Shown: piece after piece, positions 8,097 to 14,971 of the stretch
How the letters are laid out: each line of letters begins with the position of its first letter
Position numbering within the stretch: the stretch's first letter is position 1
Origin: Gammaproteobacteria bacterium
Lineage (GTDB): Bacteria > Pseudomonadota > Gammaproteobacteria > Steroidobacterales > Steroidobacteraceae
Length of the DNA stretch: 41,598 nucleotides
Direction: 5' to 3'
Assembly: GCA_025350055.1 (NCBI GenBank)
Contig: JANXYK010000061.1
Span: 1-41,598, forward strand
The notes under the pieces: model-generated
Database searches by the model: none
What the model was told of the DNA's origin: nothing
Seen by the model: the letters and a program-made list of their open reading frames with translations, nothing else
Translations under genes and position numbers: made by a program

Positions 8097-8737
8097 GCTT
8101 TGTCCTTTGCTTTGTGTTTGCCAGTATTGAAGAGCAACTCGATGTAGCGATGCAGGTGATCGATGCTGGCGGCGGCCACGCTCACGTCGCCCGTGGCCTT
8201 CGCGAGGATGAAGGCGCCTTGCAATACAGCCTGCGTATGCAGCGCCAGGCTCGCGGCAGTCCAGCGCGCGCGCAGTCGATGCTGCTTCATCGCCGCTACG
8301 ATATCGGCTTCGATCTTCGCGGCGTGCCCGCAGATACTCGCCTCGCAGGCGGCGCGTATTTCAGGGCTGGTGCCGTAGACCTCCTGGACCATCGTGCCCA
8401 CGAGGCAGGTGAACTCGGCGAGTTCCCCTTTCAGGATCGCCTTGCGGCAGTCGAGATAGCCCAGCACGCGCTGCAGCGGGTCTTTCAGCTGCTGGTAGGG
8501 CGCGGTAGCAAAGAAGGCGCCAGTGATTTCTGACCAGTGATTGGCGGCAGCGACGGCCAATGCGTCCTTGCTCTTGAAGTGGTGGAAGAATGCGCCTTTG
8601 GTTACGCCGGCTTCGGCGCACAGCTCGTCGACCGAGGTCGAGGAGTAGCCTTTCTCGCGAACCAGGGATAGCGCTGCGGAGAGCAGTTTGTGCCGGGCTC
8701 CGCCGCTGCTGACTGCTGATCCTGCTTGCGCTTCCAT
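8093..8737 (-). CDS. TetR family transcriptional repressor
   Basis: A 214-residue regulator. The N-terminal HTH spans about residues 14-60, with A-R-H-K-L-L-S-A-A-L-S-L-V-R-E-K-G-Y, T-S-V-D-E-L-C-A-E-A-G-V-T-K-G-A-F-F-H-H-F-K-S-K-D-A-L, the standard TetR signature. The C-terminal two thirds form the ligand and dimerisation domain, with a Cys-containing region (L-D-C-R-K-A, E-F-T-C-L-V-G-T-M-V-Q-E). It leads the operon with the YCII and SRPBCC genes. A 22-bp palindrome ends eight bases before its start and is the likely autoregulatory operator. It probably also governs the divergent alpha/beta hydrolase at 8829. The inducer is unknown. The ATG at 8737 lacks a clear ribosome-binding site. Confidence 0.9.
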   Translation of the reverse strand: MEAQAGSAVSSGGARHKLLSAALSLVREKGYSSTSVDELCAEAGVTKGAFFHHFKSKDALAVAAANHWSEITGAFFATAPYQQLKDPLQRVLGYLDCRKAILKGELAEFTCLVGTMVQEVYGTSPEIRAACEASICGHAAKIEADIVAAMKQHRLRARWTAASLALHTQAVLQGAFILAKATGDVSVAAASIDHLHRYIELLFNTGKHKAKDKA

Positions 8738-8744
8738 AGGCAAA

Positions 8745-8766
8745 ACATACCGACTAGTTGGTATGT
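8745..8766. promoter_or_regulatory. Palindromic TetR-type operator
   Basis: ACATACC and GGTATGT form a perfect 7-bp inverted repeat around an 8-bp centre containing ACTAGT; only two positions of the 22 break the symmetry. It lies directly upstream of the TetR start at 8737 and 62 bp before the hydrolase start at 8829, a normal place for a shared operator. The ACCGAC-x-x-GTTGGT core resembles known TetR-family sites. Confidence 0.75.
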
Positions 8767-8828
8767 CGTCAATTACCTTGTGGTGCCCATGACCTTGAGC
8801 CAGCATGTGCATGGGGGTGAGAACCATC

Positions 8829-9830
8829 ATGAAACCTTGGTATCCGATACTGCTGGCGGCGATGATCGTGCCTAACGCGGCGCCGGCCTCGCCCATCAAA
8901 TATGCCGAGACACAGGTGCAGGCATCCGGCCCCACTGGTCCGCTCGCGGGCACCTTGCTGGCGCCCGAAACGCCCTCGGCACCACTCGTACTGATCATTC
9001 CGGGTTCAGGCCCGACCGATCGCGATGGCAACAGTCCGCTAGGCATCCGTGCGGGCAGTTACCGCCTGCTGGCCGAGGGTCTGGCGGCGCGTGGTGTGGC
9101 GTCTGTGCGCATCGACAAGCGCGGCATGTTCGGGAGCGCGGCGGCAGTGCCCGACGCGAATGCGGTCAGCATTGCCGACTACGTCAGCGACATCCAGGCC
9201 TGGGCGACCAGCATCGAAAAACGTATTGGCGCAAATTGCATCTGGCTGCTCGGTCACAGCGAAGGTGGATTGGTCGCGATGGCCGCCGCGCGTAGCGTGC
9301 CGCACCTCTGCGGACTGATCCTGGTGTCGACGGCCGGCCGCCCGATGGGCGAAGTGCTGCGCGAGCAGCTGCGCGCCAATCCAGCCAACGAGCCACTGCT
9401 CGCCCAGGCGTTTGCGGCAATCGATGCGCTCGAAGCGGGCCGCAGGGTCGACGGCGCGAGCCTGCATCCGGCGCTGCAACCGCTGTTCGCACCGCAGGTG
9501 CAGGGATTCCTGATCAGCGCTTTTGCGCTTGATCCAGCCAAACTGTTGGCTGGCACAAAGTTGCCTGTGCTCATGCTTCAGGGGCAACGCGACATGCAGG
9601 TGAGCGCGAACGATGCACGGCTACTACTGGCTGCAGCACCTGGCGCGACGCTGACACTGCTTCCTGGCGTCAACCATGTACTCAAGTCCGTTGCCAGCGA
9701 CGACCCTGCAGCGAATATTGCAACCTACGCGGATCCAGCCTTGCCTCTGGCACCTGGCGTGCTTGACAGCATCAGCGAGTTTCTGCAGAAACATGGCCAA
9801 CCCGCGCCCCGGAAATCCGACCATCCTTGA
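8829..9830 (+). CDS. Secreted alpha/beta hydrolase
   Basis: A 333-residue protein with a signal peptide (residues 1-20, ending A-A-P-A-S). The alpha/beta-hydrolase core has an oxyanion-side I-I-P-G-S-G-P-T-D-R-D-G-N-S, nucleophile Ser144 in G-H-S-E-G-G, a probable acid in G-Q-R-D-M-Q-V and histidine in G-V-N-H-V-L-K. The set fits the periplasmic esterase/peptidase-like group with the P-G-S-G-P-x-D-R-D-G motif. The natural ester or peptide substrate is unknown. ATG 8829 is chosen because it opens the signal peptide and follows GGGGGTGAG. The gene is divergent from the TetR operon and shares its operator region, so repression by that TetR is plausible. Confidence 0.87.
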   Translation: MKPWYPILLAAMIVPNAAPASPIKYAETQVQASGPTGPLAGTLLAPETPSAPLVLIIPGSGPTDRDGNSPLGIRAGSYRLLAEGLAARGVASVRIDKRGMFGSAAAVPDANAVSIADYVSDIQAWATSIEKRIGANCIWLLGHSEGGLVAMAAARSVPHLCGLILVSTAGRPMGEVLREQLRANPANEPLLAQAFAAIDALEAGRRVDGASLHPALQPLFAPQVQGFLISAFALDPAKLLAGTKLPVLMLQGQRDMQVSANDARLLLAAAPGATLTLLPGVNHVLKSVASDDPAANIATYADPALPLAPGVLDSISEFLQKHGQPAPRKSDHP

Positions 9831-9838
9831 CGTTTCGT

Positions 9839-9855
9839 GGCCCATACATTGGGCC
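9839..9855 (+). terminator. Possible stem-loop after the hydrolase gene
   Basis: GGCCCA (9839-9844) pairs with TGGGCC (9850-9855) around a 5-nt loop, nine bases after the hydrolase stop. There is no T-run after it, so it may stabilise or terminate the transcript only weakly. Confidence 0.35.
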
Positions 9856-9921
9856 CGATACAATGAACCACTTCATGATGGGCGACAGTAGTCGATTCCG
9901 AATCCTCTACAGCAACGAACT

Positions 9922-10905
9922 GTGACTACAGGTTGCAACAAACCAGCGGGCCGCTTGCGCAAACACATCGTCGTGATCCTGTTGTCTGGTCTTGCGGGTG
10001 TCCACGCACAGGAGCACCCAGCTGTTTGGCAACCCGCGCCTGGCCATGTCCAAGTGCCCATTTGGCCCGACGCAGTACCCAATCCGCTGCCCAACCCGAA
10101 ACCGGAGTCCCTTGGTCCTCCCGCTGGTCGCGACTGGTGGCCCAGGGCAAACGATGTCAGTCGTCCGACCATGACGAGGTACGCCGCCAGGGGAGAGAAC
10201 TCCGGCGTCGTCATGGTGGTGTTTCCTGGTGGTGGTTATCAGTTCCTGGCGATGGATCTGGAGGGAACGGAGATTTGCGACTGGCTGACTACACGCGGCA
10301 TCACTTGCGTGTTGCTCAAGTACCGAGTGCCCGACTCGGGACCAACGATGAAAGACGGACGCCGCTACTACCCGAAGGTGCAGACCGCGTTACAGGACGC
10401 ACAGCGCACGATCGGTCTGGTGCGTCTGCACGCGGCTGAGTGGCACATCGATCCGCACAAGATCGGCGTGATCGGCTTTTCGGCCGGTGGACATCTCGCC
10501 GCCGCGGTCAGCACGCATTTTGAGCGCCGCACCTATCCTCCAGTCGATGCCGCCGATAAGCTGAGCACTCGACCGGATTTTGCGATTCTCCTCTACCCCG
10601 GTCACCTGTGGGCGCCTGGTACCGACCTGATTCTGCAACCTGACATCCGTGTGCGCGCAGACACGCCGCCAGCATTCCTGGTGCACGCCGAGGACGACGA
10701 TGTAGACCCCGTGCAGCATTCGCTGGCTTACTACGTCGCGCTGAAGAATGCCGGAGTCGGTGTGGAAATGCATTTGTATGCGCAGGGCGGTCACGCCTTT
10801 GGCCTGAGACCTTCGCTATATCCCGTCACCAAATGGCCCGCGCTGGTGGAGCAATGGCTGCACACTATAGGTGTGCTTGGCGCTCAACGAATTCCAGATC
10901 GCTGA
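9922..10905 (+). CDS. Secreted alpha/beta hydrolase, esterase (BD-FAE/acetyl-xylan-esterase-like)
   Basis: A 327-residue exported hydrolase with a signal peptide (about residues 12-29, ending H-A-Q). The catalytic core has V-V-F-P-G-G-G-Y at the oxyanion hole, nucleophile Ser187 in G-F-S-A-G-G, acid Asp in the E-D-D-D-V-D-P loop (about 259-260) and His291 in G-G-H-A-F-G-L. The P-I-W-P, N-D-V-S-R-P-T-M and G-G-G-Y blocks are typical of proteins annotated as acetyl xylan esterase or endoxylanase-associated esterases, so a plant-polysaccharide ester is a reasonable substrate. The start is a GTG at 9922 without a good ribosome-binding site, so the exact N-terminus is uncertain. Confidence 0.85.
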   Translation: MTTGCNKPAGRLRKHIVVILLSGLAGVHAQEHPAVWQPAPGHVQVPIWPDAVPNPLPNPKPESLGPPAGRDWWPRANDVSRPTMTRYAARGENSGVVMVVFPGGGYQFLAMDLEGTEICDWLTTRGITCVLLKYRVPDSGPTMKDGRRYYPKVQTALQDAQRTIGLVRLHAAEWHIDPHKIGVIGFSAGGHLAAAVSTHFERRTYPPVDAADKLSTRPDFAILLYPGHLWAPGTDLILQPDIRVRADTPPAFLVHAEDDDVDPVQHSLAYYVALKNAGVGVEMHLYAQGGHAFGLRPSLYPVTKWPALVEQWLHTIGVLGAQRIPDR

Positions 10906-10923
10906 TGGTCCCATAGCCGCCAA

Positions 10924-10951
10924 TTGACTGCGACAATGATTCGCTTATAAT
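10924..10951 (+). promoter_or_regulatory. Sigma-70 promoter of the ArsR gene
   Basis: TTGACT at 10924-10929 and TATAAT at 10946-10951 are separated by 16 bp, a near-consensus -35/-10 pair in otherwise GC-rich DNA. The start point would be near 10958, giving a leader of about 24 nt before the GTG at 10982. The -10 overlaps the left half of the inverted repeat at 10947. Confidence 0.75.
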
Positions 10952-10970
10952 TAACAATGTAGTTAATTAT
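10947..10970. promoter_or_regulatory. Perfect inverted repeat, operator of the ArsR-type repressor
   Basis: ATAATTAAC and GTTAATTAT form a perfect 9-bp inverted repeat with a 6-bp spacer. It covers the end of the -10 box and the expected transcription start, 11 bp before the repressor gene. This is the classic position for autorepression, and AT-rich inverted repeats are usual ArsR/SdpR targets. Confidence 0.8.
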
Positions 10971-10981
10971 CTAACTCTACT

Positions 10982-11290
10982 GTGAACAAGATATTCGAAG
11001 CCCTGGCATCGACGCCGCGTCGCAAGATCCTGGCCTATCTCTCCGATGCGGAGTTGACCGCCGGAGACATCGCGGCGCGCTTCACGATGTCCAAGCCCGC
11101 CATCTCCAGGCACCTGGCCATTCTCGAGGGCGCTGGCCTCATTCGCGGCGACAAACGCGGGCAGTTCGTGCACTACAGCCTGGTGAGCGAGAACCTGGTG
11201 AATGTACTCAACGGCTACCTGCAGGAAGTCTGTCCCGTGGCTCGCCCGCTAAAACGCGAGAGCAGGCGACGGGGGCGTCGCAGCACATGA
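10982..11290 (+). CDS. ArsR/SdpR family transcriptional repressor
   Basis: A 102-residue winged-helix repressor. It has N-K-I-F-E-A-L-A-S-T-P-R-R-K-I-L-A-Y-L (residues 2-20), the recognition region L-T-A-G-D-I-A-A-R-F-T-M-S-K-P-A-I-S-R-H-L and the wing G-D-K-R-G-Q-F-V-H-Y-S-L. The ArsR metal motif C-V-C is absent and the only Cys is C-terminal, so metal sensing is unlikely; the sequence is closest to autorepressors of the SdpR type. The start is GTG with no visible Shine-Dalgarno. No partner gene lies directly downstream, so the only clear target is its own promoter. A basic tail (R-R-R-G-R-R) ends the protein. Confidence 0.88.
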   Translation: MNKIFEALASTPRRKILAYLSDAELTAGDIAARFTMSKPAISRHLAILEGAGLIRGDKRGQFVHYSLVSENLVNVLNGYLQEVCPVARPLKRESRRRGRRST

Positions 11291-11308
11291 GATCCCCGTT
11301 TCGCTGCC

Positions 11309-11339
11309 AGGGAGAAGTTGCAGCAGTTCCCTATTTTTT
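11309..11339 (+). terminator. Probable terminator of the ArsR gene
   Basis: AGGGA (11309-11313) can pair with TCCCT (11328-11332), followed by A and six T residues. The stem is short and the loop long, but the T-run is rare in this GC-rich window and it sits about 20 bp after the repressor stop. Confidence 0.45.
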
Positions 11340-11476
11340 CGCTTCAATGGGCCTACTGCTCGGGAAATATCTGCTGTTGGCTCTGAAGGTGCGCGTGCTG
11401 GCGCATTTTGCGCGGCAGGCAGAAATGGCAGCCACGACCGAAGCAATGTGGAAGGCGTATTGATGCTGTGGGGACT

Positions 11477-11553
11477 TGGCGCGCCTGGAGAGATTCGAAC
11501 TCCCGACCCTCTGGTTCGTAGCCAGATACTCTATCCAACTGAGCTACAGGCGC
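11477..11553 (-). tRNA. tRNA-Arg (anticodon ACG)
   Basis: On the minus strand, the 77-nt gene folds as a complete tRNA. The acceptor stem is GCGCCTG/CAGGCGC with discriminator G and encoded CCA. The D-arm is GCTC-AGTTGGATA-GAGT, the anticodon arm centres on CTACGAA (ACG, read as ICG after editing for CGU/CGC/CGA), and the T-arm has GTTCGAAT. It closely follows the standard bacterial tRNA-Arg(ACG). No integrase or repeat lies beside it. Confidence 0.97.
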
Positions 11554-11664
11554 GCCGAAAACGATACAAATCAGTGATTTGGCGGACTCCGGGCCGACCG
11601 CTGACGCAATCAGGCTCCGTCCGGGGCGCGCATCCTACCACACCGAATAATGGAGTCGCTCGCG

Positions 11665-12660
11665 CTAGTAATAGCCCAGCTGCCCCATGGGGGCGCTGAC
11701 CATCAGGCGCGGCCCGCGGGGCTTGGCGGGCACGCGGCTCCTGAAACTCCCGGGCTTGGCGATCAGCACGTCGCAGGGCAGCTCATCGAGGATGCGCTCG
11801 GCGGTGTTGCCGATCAGCAGGTTCTTCAGGCCCGATCGCGACACGGCACCCATCACGACCAAAGAGCTGCGACTGCGGGCAGCGGCACCGAGTATGGCGT
11901 CGATCGGGTGTGCGCCGATCAGGTAGCGCCGCGAGCGGGAGAGTTTCGTGCCGCGCAACGCGCGACTCATGCGCTGCCGGGCCTCCTGCTCGGCCTCGCG
12001 CTGTAGTCTTTGCACCGTGCGCACCGTCATCGGCTGACTCTGCAGGGTTGCGATCGAAACCTGCGGGTACGCATGCACCGCATGCAGGCTGCCGCGCAGG
12101 CAGTCACTCATTTTGGAGCCCAAGGCGAGCAACATCTGGTCGAGCTTGAGTGGTTTTTCGAACGCATGGCCAGGGTCGATGGCGACCAGCACCCTGGGGT
12201 GGCGATAGGCAGCGGCCTTCTTCACCAGCAGCACGGGGATCGGGCTATGGCGCACGAGTTCCCAATCCGTGAGGCGCAGCAACCAGGGCGCGACGAAGCG
12301 TCCTTCGTGACGCGCAGCAACGATCAGATCGGCCTTGACGCGCTGCGCGCGGCGGATCACGGCTTCGAACGGCGGGAAATCCCACTCGGCCGAGACACCC
12401 ACGCGTATGCCGTGCGTGCGCAGTCGATCCGCGGCGCGCTCGAGCCGGCGCAACGCCTGCTGACGCAACTCGGCTTCGAGCGACTCGAGGCTCTGCCCAC
12501 CAAAGGCGTACAGATCAGCGTACAGCGGCGTGCTCAGCGTGTGGAACAACTCCACCGAGGCGCCGCAGGCGCGCGCGAGCTGCGCGGCCTTGAGCATCGC
12601 GGGTTGCGATTTGCCACTGAGGTCTTTCACCGCCACCAGTATCTTGCGTATCGTGGTCAT
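11665..12660 (-). CDS. Tandem universal stress protein (UspE-like)
   Basis: A 331-residue protein with two Usp domains (about 1-150 and 155-305). Domain 1 begins R-K-I-L-V-A-V-K-D and has A-D-L-I-V-A-A-R-H. Domain 2 has P-R-V-L-V-A-I-D-P and ends with V-V-M-G-A-V-S-R-S-G-L-K-N-L-L-I-G-N-T-A-E-R-I, the G-x2-G-x9-G-S/T-like ATP-binding pattern. Tandem Usp proteins act in the cytoplasm in stress survival; ligand and mechanism vary. The C-terminal 25 residues are basic and probably disordered. Its ATG overlaps the stop of the PduL-type gene (ATGA), so the two are likely co-translated. Confidence 0.9.
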   Translation of the reverse strand: MTTIRKILVAVKDLSGKSQPAMLKAAQLARACGASVELFHTLSTPLYADLYAFGGQSLESLEAELRQQALRRLERAADRLRTHGIRVGVSAEWDFPPFEAVIRRAQRVKADLIVAARHEGRFVAPWLLRLTDWELVRHSPIPVLLVKKAAAYRHPRVLVAIDPGHAFEKPLKLDQMLLALGSKMSDCLRGSLHAVHAYPQVSIATLQSQPMTVRTVQRLQREAEQEARQRMSRALRGTKLSRSRRYLIGAHPIDAILGAAARSRSSLVVMGAVSRSGLKNLLIGNTAERILDELPCDVLIAKPGSFRSRVPAKPRGPRLMVSAPMGQLGYY

Positions 12661-13265
12661 GGCGTTTCTCCAGAGGGTGCTGCCATCAGCAGCGTGGCCT
12701 GCATGCCAGGGGTGACACCGGCGGCGTTGCCTTCATCAGTGTCGAGATGCAGTTCCATGCGAAAGTCCGGGGCGACGCGCACGACCACATCCTCGAACAC
12801 TGCGCGGCGGCCGGCACCATCCACTTCGACGGCGACGCGATCCTGGTCCTTGAGGCCCAGCACCTGCGCGTCAGCGGTGCTCATGTGGACGTGCCTGAGT
12901 GCGCACACCACGCCGCTGTCGATCGTCACCAAACCATTGGCGCCCGCGATGGTGAGGCCAGGCGTGCCGTTGAGATCACCGGATTCGCGCAGCGGTGCAT
13001 CGAGGCCCAGCACGAATTCGTCGCTGCGCGAGATCTCGACCTGGTTGCGGCTGCGCGGCGGACCGACGATGCGCACGTGCTGCAGCTGGCCGGCCTTGCC
13101 GATCAGCGTGACGGTTTCTTCGGCGGCATACTGGCCCGGTTGGCCGAGCGCGAGTCGTTGCTGCAACTGGTGACCGGCGCCGAAGAGCTGCTCGACGGTC
13201 TGCTGCGTCAGATGCACATGGCGCGCGGATATCGCCACCGGAATGTTCGCGGTGGCGACATCCAT
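12657..13265 (-). CDS. PduL-type phosphate acyltransferase (phosphotransacylase)
   Basis: A 202-residue protein with the duplicated PduL fold. It starts near I-P-V-A-I-S-A-R-H-V-H-L-T, has the repeat R-H-V-H-M-S-T-A-D-A, and contains V-R-I-V-G-P-P-R-S-R-N-Q-V-E-I-S. The paired H-V-H motifs bind the active-site zinc ions in PduL. The family moves acyl groups between CoA and phosphate (propanoyl or acetyl phosphate). No microcompartment shell gene is nearby, so a housekeeping acetyl-phosphate role is more likely than a propanediol one. Start choice: ATG at 13265, with GTG at 13271 an alternative. It sits between a His-rich secreted protein gene and the stress-protein gene, all co-oriented. Confidence 0.85.
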   Translation of the reverse strand: MDVATANIPVAISARHVHLTQQTVEQLFGAGHQLQQRLALGQPGQYAAEETVTLIGKAGQLQHVRIVGPPRSRNQVEISRSDEFVLGLDAPLRESGDLNGTPGLTIAGANGLVTIDSGVVCALRHVHMSTADAQVLGLKDQDRVAVEVDGAGRRAVFEDVVVRVAPDFRMELHLDTDEGNAAGVTPGMQATLLMAAPSGETP

Positions 13266-13278
13266 GCGCACAGCGTCG

Positions 13279-13638
13279 CTACTTGGTGGCGTCGTGGTCG
13301 TGCTCCCCGTGCTCGTGCATCTTCATCATGTGATCGCAGTCATGCTCGTGCTCATGCTTGTCGCCCATGGCGCCTTCCATCTTCTCGTGGGCGGCCATCA
13401 TCTCGTGGTGACAATCGTCGATGGACTTGGCGGAGCGCAGGCACGCGGCCATGTGCTCGTGGAGTGAGGCCATCTGCTCGCGCATTTCCTTGGTCGGAGC
13501 CGGGTGTTCCATCTTCTGGTGAGCGGCGGGCTTGGCCACCGGCGGCGGCGGCGCATCCGCGGCGTAGACCATGGCGAAACTGCCTAGCAGGGCGGTAGCC
13601 GCGCAGGCCAGCAAGGTCGAAGTGACTGTCTTGATCAT
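13279..13638 (-). CDS. Secreted His/Met-rich protein, probable metal binder
   Basis: A 119-residue protein with a clear signal peptide (residues 1-26, cleavage after Y-A-A). The mature part holds about 15 His, 11 Met and 3 Cys in roughly 90 residues, ending in clusters such as H-E-H-E-H-D-C-D-H-M-M-K-M-H-E-H. This composition suits periplasmic binding of Cu, Ni or Zn ions; no defined domain is recognised. AAGGGG before the ATG is a fair ribosome-binding site. The stop lies 13 bp before the PduL-type gene, so they may share a transcript. It is divergent from the endopeptidase gene at 13770. The metal specificity cannot be read from sequence. Confidence 0.75.
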   Translation of the reverse strand: MIKTVTSTLLACAATALLGSFAMVYAADAPPPPVAKPAAHQKMEHPAPTKEMREQMASLHEHMAACLRSAKSIDDCHHEMMAAHEKMEGAMGDKHEHEHDCDHMMKMHEHGEHDHDATK

Positions 13639-13769
13639 GGAGTGCCCCTTAATATGTATTGGTCAGGTGTAGAACCAGTATATTCATCAGCTTACGCAGG
13701 GAGTGTCGCGGCATCTATACGCATATGCCCCTACCCCAGGCAGCGCAACAAGGCGGATGATATAGCCCT

Positions 13770-14330
13770 ATGAGTCACACTTCACGACGCAAGTTCCTGG
13801 GTCGCCTTGGTATGCTGGCGGCGGCGATGACGCGCGCGCCCGAGGTGCTGGCTGACACCAACGGCACGCGCAGTCTCGCCTTTGCGCACACGCACACGGG
13901 CGAGAGCCTCAGCACGGTGTACTTCGACGGCGGTGCTTATGTGCCGGCGGCGCTCGAGTCTATCAACGTGCTATTGCGCGATTTTCGCACCGAGACCGTG
14001 TACCCGATCGAGCCGCAGTTGCTCGATTGCCTGTATACGCTGCAGACCTCACTCGGAAGCGACTCCGCCTTCCAGGTGATCTGCGGCTATCGATCGGCGC
14101 AGACCAACAGCATGCTGCGAGCGCGCTCGAGCGGTGTGGCCGAGCACAGCCTGCACATGCAGGGGCGCGCGATCGACATCAGGTTGCCAGGCGTCGACAC
14201 CGCGCAGCTCGCAGTGCTGGCGCGCCGCACGCTTGCGGGTGGCGTGGGTTATTACCGGGTATCTGATTTCGTGCATGTGGATACGGGTGCGGTGCGCAAC
14301 TGGGGCGACCCCATTGGAGGTGAGTCGTGA
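13770..14330 (+). CDS. MepK/YcbK-like murein endopeptidase (DUF882, M15-type)
   Basis: A 186-residue exported protein. Residues 1-29 hold a Tat-like signal (S-R-R-K-F-L-G followed by a hydrophobic run). The DUF882/peptidase M15A-like domain shows the zinc and catalytic residues: His129 and Asp136 in S-L-H-M-Q-G-R-A-I-D-I, and His169 with Asp171 in F-V-H-V-D-T-G. The E. coli homologue MepK cleaves mDAP-mDAP (3-3) cross-links in peptidoglycan. In E. coli its gene is next to the L,D-transpeptidase gene ycbB/ldtD. Here the transpeptidase is at 14971 in the same operon, which supports the assignment. The stop overlaps the next start (GTGA). Confidence 0.88.
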   Translation: MSHTSRRKFLGRLGMLAAAMTRAPEVLADTNGTRSLAFAHTHTGESLSTVYFDGGAYVPAALESINVLLRDFRTETVYPIEPQLLDCLYTLQTSLGSDSAFQVICGYRSAQTNSMLRARSSGVAEHSLHMQGRAIDIRLPGVDTAQLAVLARRTLAGGVGYYRVSDFVHVDTGAVRNWGDPIGGES

Positions 14331-14629
14331 GCTCGGGCAGCGAACAATTGTTGAAACAGCTTTCGAAGCTGGTGGAAGACATCGAAGGGCTGGCGGCTGC
14401 GACCACGCACGCCGGCGCCGAAGGCGCAGCATCGGTTTCCGACCACATCAAGGATGCGTTGACCGATGCGCACACGCGCATCCGCAATGCGGAGCAGGGT
14501 CTGAAGCGCGGCGCAGTAGACAGTGCCAAGGCCGCCGACAGCTACGTGCGCAACAACGCCTGGGTATCGGTGGGCGTGGCGGCAGCGATTGCCTTTCTGC
14601 TGGGCGCGCTCTCGACGCGCCGCGACTGA
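14327..14629 (+). CDS. DUF883 family membrane-anchored protein (ElaB/YqjD-like)
   Basis: A 100-residue protein. The first 70 residues are a long amphipathic, coiled-coil-like helix rich in Ala, Asp and Lys. A C-terminal transmembrane segment follows (about residues 79-94, S-V-G-V-A-A-A-I-A-F-L-L-G-A-L) and the end is S-T-R-R-D. The N-x-W-x-S-V-G-V-A-A-x-I-x-F-L-x-G hallmark defines the ElaB/YqjD/YgaM group, C-tail-anchored inner-membrane proteins. In E. coli, YqjD binds ribosomes in stationary phase. The GTG start overlaps the MepK-like stop and has GGAGG six bases upstream, strong support for coupling. It is followed by a YqjE-like gene, the same pair as in the E. coli yqjD-yqjE operon. Confidence 0.87.
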   Translation: MSSGSEQLLKQLSKLVEDIEGLAAATTHAGAEGAASVSDHIKDALTDAHTRIRNAEQGLKRGAVDSAKAADSYVRNNAWVSVGVAAAIAFLLGALSTRRD

Positions 14630-14644
14630 GCCAGGAGCATAGTC

Positions 14645-14971
14645 ATGAGCTTTTCTGGAAGTGCCGCCTCACTGCTGCTCGATTCAATAGAAAGGATCGG
14701 CGCGAGTGTGGGGCGACTGGTCGAGGGCAAAGTGGCGACGCTGCGCGCTGCAGTGCGGGCCGAAGTGCGCCGCGCGGTATCGGCGGCCATGTGGGGCGTG
14801 CTGGCGGCCTTGCTGGCCTTCACCGCGCTGGAATTCGCCGCGGTGACAATCCTGATTGCCGCTTGGGATACGCATCGCGTGCTCGCTGCAGGGCTGATTG
14901 CCGCGGGCTTCCTGCTGTTGGCGATCGTGGCGCTGCTGGTGATGCGCAGCAATACCAGCAACAAGAACTGA
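14645..14971 (+). CDS. YqjE-like / phage-holin-superfamily-III membrane protein
   Basis: A 108-residue protein with an amphipathic N-terminal half (L-L-D-S-I-E-R-I-G-A-S-V-G-R-L-V-E-G-K-V) and two transmembrane helices (about 47-70 and 77-99), ending S-N-T-S-N-K-N. This fits the YqjE/Phage_holin_3_6 family, small inner-membrane proteins usually found after a DUF883 gene. The function is not established. AGGAG lies eight bases before the ATG. Its stop and the following start overlap as TGATG at 14969-14973, so the transpeptidase gene is directly coupled. Confidence 0.83.
   Translation: MSFSGSAASLLLDSIERIGASVGRLVEGKVATLRAAVRAEVRRAVSAAMWGVLAALLAFTALEFAAVTILIAAWDTHRVLAAGLIAAGFLLLAIVALLVMRSNTSNKN

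Noticed and set aside
12010-13173. Long plus-strand open frame (387 codons) opposite the stress-protein and PduL genes
   Set aside because: Shadow of two well-supported minus-strand genes; low-complexity composition and no motif.
14134-14970. Upstream open extension of the L,D-transpeptidase frame
   Set aside because: It overlaps three supported genes in another frame and has random composition; the signal peptide starts at 14971.
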